This document shows positions 6,086 to 8,464 of a DNA stretch of 8,464 bases, in pieces. The stretch covers positions 1 through 8,464 of the forward strand of contig SKKM01000044.1 of NCBI GenBank assembly GCA_007121485.1, written 5' to 3'. The translations under genes were made by a program, and so were the position numbers. Positions within the stretch are counted from its first letter, which is position 1; each line of letters starts with the position of its first letter. The notes under the pieces are model-generated. The model was not told the DNA's origin, ran no database searches, and saw only the letters and a list, made by a program, of their open reading frames with translations. This DNA is from Wenzhouxiangella sp. Lineage in GTDB: Bacteria > Pseudomonadota > Gammaproteobacteria > Xanthomonadales > Wenzhouxiangellaceae.

Positions 6086-8005
6086 TCAGCCTGCCTCCGG
6101 GCGCTCCAGCAGCGGCAGGGGCACGTGGATCAGACCGCAGATCACGCGCAGCAGCTCCATCTCCTCGACGACGACCTGCTCGTCGTGCAGCACGCAGCGG
6201 GACAGACCGGCCACCAGCCGCTGCTTGTCGGGCAAAGTCAGTTCATCAAGTCGCCTGAGCGCGCGGTCCAGGCTGGTCTGCCAGTCGGCCGTGGCCGCCA
6301 GCTCCGACGGCACCGGCTCGACCAGGCCCTGCAGCCCGGCGGCAAACGCCGCCTGCGCCACTTCAGGCTGATCGGGATGGCCGTGGTTTGCCAACACGGC
6401 CATCACCACGACCACCTCCTCGGCCCGACTCGATAACTTCTTTCTGCCGCCCGGCCGGGCGCGTTGCGGCTGCATGGCGTCCTGAATCTGGCGGGCGGTC
6501 AGACGGGCCAGGCTGTATTCGAACACATCGATCCGGTCGTCCACCGCCACCAGCTGTTCGATCAGGGCCATCAGCTGGATCAGTTCCTTGTGCGGACGAC
6601 GACGCAGGCTGGGGAAAGTCATCTCCAGCAACGGCAGGCGCTGGGCCGGCTCCAGGTCGCGGCCGGCCTGCCACAGCACACCGACCTGGCGCTCGCTCTC
6701 CGAACCCAGCGTCTGGGCAATGAGCAGCAGCTGGTTCTCGCGCACCTCGCTGTCCCGGCTCAGCAACAGAAAACACACTACCTCCTGGGCCCACTCGTCG
6801 GAGTGCGCGGCGCGCTCCAGCGGCCGCGGCAGCGACGCGGCCAGCGCCGCGGCAATCATCACCTGGCTCAGGCCGGGCTGGCCGATCCGCTCGATCAGGG
6901 TATCGGGGTTCAGCGGCAGACCGCCCGGTCCGCGTCCCTGCTCGGCCCGCGCCGCCGCCTGTTCGGCCTCGGCCTTGCGCGCCTGGGCGTGCCGGTCCAG
7001 TCGCTTGGCCAGCTCCTTGAGCTCTTCGGGACGGAAGTTCGGCTCGATGGCGCGTATGCGCTCTTCCAGCGGAGGGTGGGTGGCGAACAGCTGGCGGCCC
7101 ATCCCGCGCGCGAACAGCATGTGGCCGACCTCCTCGGCGTCCGTGACCATGAAGGAACTGGCATAGAGCGCGCCGATCTTCTTCAGGGCGCCGCTGACGC
7201 CGTCCGGGTTGCGCGTGAACTGCACGGCCGAGGCATCGGCCAGGAACTCGCGCTGGCGCGAGACCGCCGCCTTGATCCAGCGCCCGAAAAACAGCCCGAC
7301 ATAGCCGATCACGACCACCACCAGACCAACCATGACGAACGGTCCGGCGTTACGGGAGTCGCGCGCGTAGCGGGCCGACAGCAGCAAGCGCCGCCCGACC
7401 AGCGAAATCACCAGAATGCCGAACAGGAAACCGATCAGACGGATGTTCAGCCGCATGTCGCCATTGAAGACGTGGCTGAACTCGTGGGCGATCACGCCCT
7501 GCAACTCATCGCGGTCCAGGTGCTCCAGGGTGCCGCGCGTCACCGCCACCGCGGCGTCGGCCGGCGAGTATCCGGCGGCGAAGGCGTTGATGCCCTGTTC
7601 GTGCTCCAGCACGTAGACCTCGGGCATGGGCACGCCCGACGCGATGGCCATTTCCTCGACCACGTTGTACAGACGCCGGCGCAGCGGATCGTTGGTCGAC
7701 GGATCCACCGCCGTGCCACCCAGGGAGCGGGCAATTTCCCCACCGCCGGCGCGCAACTGCACGCTGCGGTAGGCGCTGGCCAGGCCGATGGTGGCCGCGG
7801 TCAGCGAGGTGGTCCAGAAGATCAGTCCGGCATTGGCCAGCCAGAAATTGTCCGCCGGCGGGTAGCCGGCGTACTGGGGCATGCCCAGGGTCGCCAGCAC
7901 CACGGCGTTGACGGCCACGATGATGGCAAGAACCGCCAGGCCAAAAAGCACGACCAGGCGTCGGCTCTGGCGCCGCGCCCGGTCCTGGTGCTCGAAGAAG
8001 TTCAC
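6086..8005 (-). CDS. HtpX-like M48 family membrane metallopeptidase with an extra C-terminal domain
   Basis: A 639-residue zinc metallopeptidase of the inner membrane, more than twice the length of E. coli HtpX. In order: two N-terminal membrane segments (about 17-40 and 56-78); a cytoplasmic region; the zinc motif HEFSH (174-178) with catalytic Glu 175; two more membrane segments (about 187-207 and 222-243); then REFLADASA (252-260), whose Glu 253 is the likely third zinc ligand. A charged, probably coiled-coil stretch (about 327-356) leads to a helical C-terminal half (about 365-639). Two parts of it resemble TerB-like repeats: LMALIEQLVAVDDRIDVFEY (478-497) and HDEQVVVEEMELLRVICGL (607-625); this likeness is my reading, not a computed match. 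The start is GTG with GGAAG 10 nt upstream. It follows lemA by 33 bp on the same strand, so the two are probably co-transcribed and act together at the envelope. Confidence 0.92.
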   Translation of the reverse strand: MNFFEHQDRARRQSRRLVVLFGLAVLAIIVAVNAVVLATLGMPQYAGYPPADNFWLANAGLIFWTTSLTAATIGLASAYRSVQLRAGGGEIARSLGGTAVDPSTNDPLRRRLYNVVEEMAIASGVPMPEVYVLEHEQGINAFAAGYSPADAAVAVTRGTLEHLDRDELQGVIAHEFSHVFNGDMRLNIRLIGFLFGILVISLVGRRLLLSARYARDSRNAGPFVMVGLVVVVIGYVGLFFGRWIKAAVSRQREFLADASAVQFTRNPDGVSGALKKIGALYASSFMVTDAEEVGHMLFARGMGRQLFATHPPLEERIRAIEPNFRPEELKELAKRLDRHAQARKAEAEQAAARAEQGRGPGGLPLNPDTLIERIGQPGLSQVMIAAALAASLPRPLERAAHSDEWAQEVVCFLLLSRDSEVRENQLLLIAQTLGSESERQVGVLWQAGRDLEPAQRLPLLEMTFPSLRRRPHKELIQLMALIEQLVAVDDRIDVFEYSLARLTARQIQDAMQPQRARPGGRKKLSSRAEEVVVVMAVLANHGHPDQPEVAQAAFAAGLQGLVEPVPSELAATADWQTSLDRALRRLDELTLPDKQRLVAGLSRCVLHDEQVVVEEMELLRVICGLIHVPLPLLERPEAG

Positions 8006-8038
8006 GGCTCAGGGGCTTCCGAACTGTTCAGAGGCTCC

Positions 8039-8464
8039 TCAGCCAAAGCTGACCTTGACTGCCTCGCGCTTGGCCGGATCTTCGATATCGAGCAACTGCG
8101 CCGGCTGGAAATTGAAGGTGCCGGCAATCAGGTTGTTCGGGAAGCTCTCGCGCAGGATGTTGTAGGTCATCACCGCATCATTGAAGCCCTGGCGCGCGAA
8201 CGCGACCCGGTTCTCGGTACTGGTCAGCTCTTCGGACAGCTGCATCATGTTCTGGTTGGCCTTCAGGTCCGGATAGTTCTCGGACAGGGCGAACAGGCGA
8301 CCGAGGGCGCCCGACAGGCCCTGCTCGGCCTGGCTCAGGCGCTTCATGGCATCCGGGTCGGTCGGATCGCTGGACGCGGCCTTGAGCTGGTTGACCGCCC
8401 CGGTCCGCGCCTGGATCACGGCTTCCAGGGTCTCGCGCTCGTGGCTCATGTACTTGCGGGCGAC
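8039..8464 (-). CDS. lemA: LemA family protein, C-terminal part
   Basis: LemA proteins are small, usually N-terminally membrane-anchored helical proteins found in many bacteria; their molecular function is not settled. The reading frame continues through the right edge: the visible part begins VARKYMSHERETLEAV, the interior of the family's first long helix, so the Met at 8449 is internal and the true start and the membrane anchor lie outside. The 141 visible residues include ALGRLFALSENYPDLKAN, LSEELTSTENRVAFARQGFN, and the typical ending NILRESFPNNLIAG followed by a short tail ending VKVSFG. It is the upstream gene of a pair with the M48 metallopeptidase, 33 bp apart, an arrangement seen in many genomes and the best clue to its role, namely envelope protein quality control or partnership with that protease. 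Confidence 0.95.
   Translation of the reverse strand, partial: VARKYMSHERETLEAVIQARTGAVNQLKAASSDPTDPDAMKRLSQAEQGLSGALGRLFALSENYPDLKANQNMMQLSEELTSTENRVAFARQGFNDAVMTYNILRESFPNNLIAGTFNFQPAQLLDIEDPAKREAVKVSFG

Noticed and set aside
6588..7166. A 192-codon plus-strand frame
   Set aside because: Antisense to the M48 peptidase gene; Ser/Arg-rich with no domain.
8447..8449. The ATG at this place as the start of lemA
   Set aside because: The frame stays open to the window edge and the residues before it (VARKY) continue the LemA helix, so this Met is internal.

Overview
The window is GC-rich, densely coded bacterial chromosome. It is most likely from a gammaproteobacterium: the 23S rRNA methyltransferase is a fused RlmKL protein of 702 codons, the fusion typical of that class, and the other genes fit it. 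Genus cannot be fixed from the sequence. Wenzhouxiangella or another Chromatiales/Xanthomonadales relative is a guess from style only. I see no tRNA, rRNA, CRISPR array, transposase or phage gene.

Layout. Positions 1-891 (+) hold the C-terminal part of a GMC flavoprotein oxidoreductase that enters from the left edge. Positions 892-1198 hold no gene but carry a 240-bp element bounded by 40-bp near-perfect inverted repeats made of CCAAGACG-like octamers. The complete rlmKL gene follows at 1199-3307 (+). A convergent intergenic region (3308-3563) holds a second, unrelated inverted-repeat element built from GGGGTCA-like heptamers, one arm of which is a textbook G-quadruplex motif. The lipoprotein-type gamma-glutamyltransferase gene follows on the minus strand (3564-5354). 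A divergent regulatory region with a GC-only hairpin (5433-5453) separates it from a small lipoprotein of unknown function (about 5525-5773, +) and a dodecin (5867-6076, +). The right end is a minus-strand pair: lemA (8464 to 8039, cut by the right edge), then a GTG-started HtpX-like M48 metallopeptidase with an extra C-terminal domain (8005 to 6086). The latter converges on the dodecin with only 9 bp between stop codons.

How the genes relate. Most are independent housekeeping or envelope genes: ribosome modification, glutathione/gamma-glutamyl metabolism, flavin buffering and membrane proteolysis. The one convincing functional pair is lemA with the M48 peptidase, an association common in bacterial genomes. 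The parts least explained by ordinary genes are the two intergenic inverted-repeat elements. They share an architecture (palindromic arms made of short G/C-rich tandem units, placed within 10 bp of an upstream gene's stop codon) but not a sequence. They are the best candidates here for an undescribed dispersed-repeat system, although nothing in this window shows that they are mobile.
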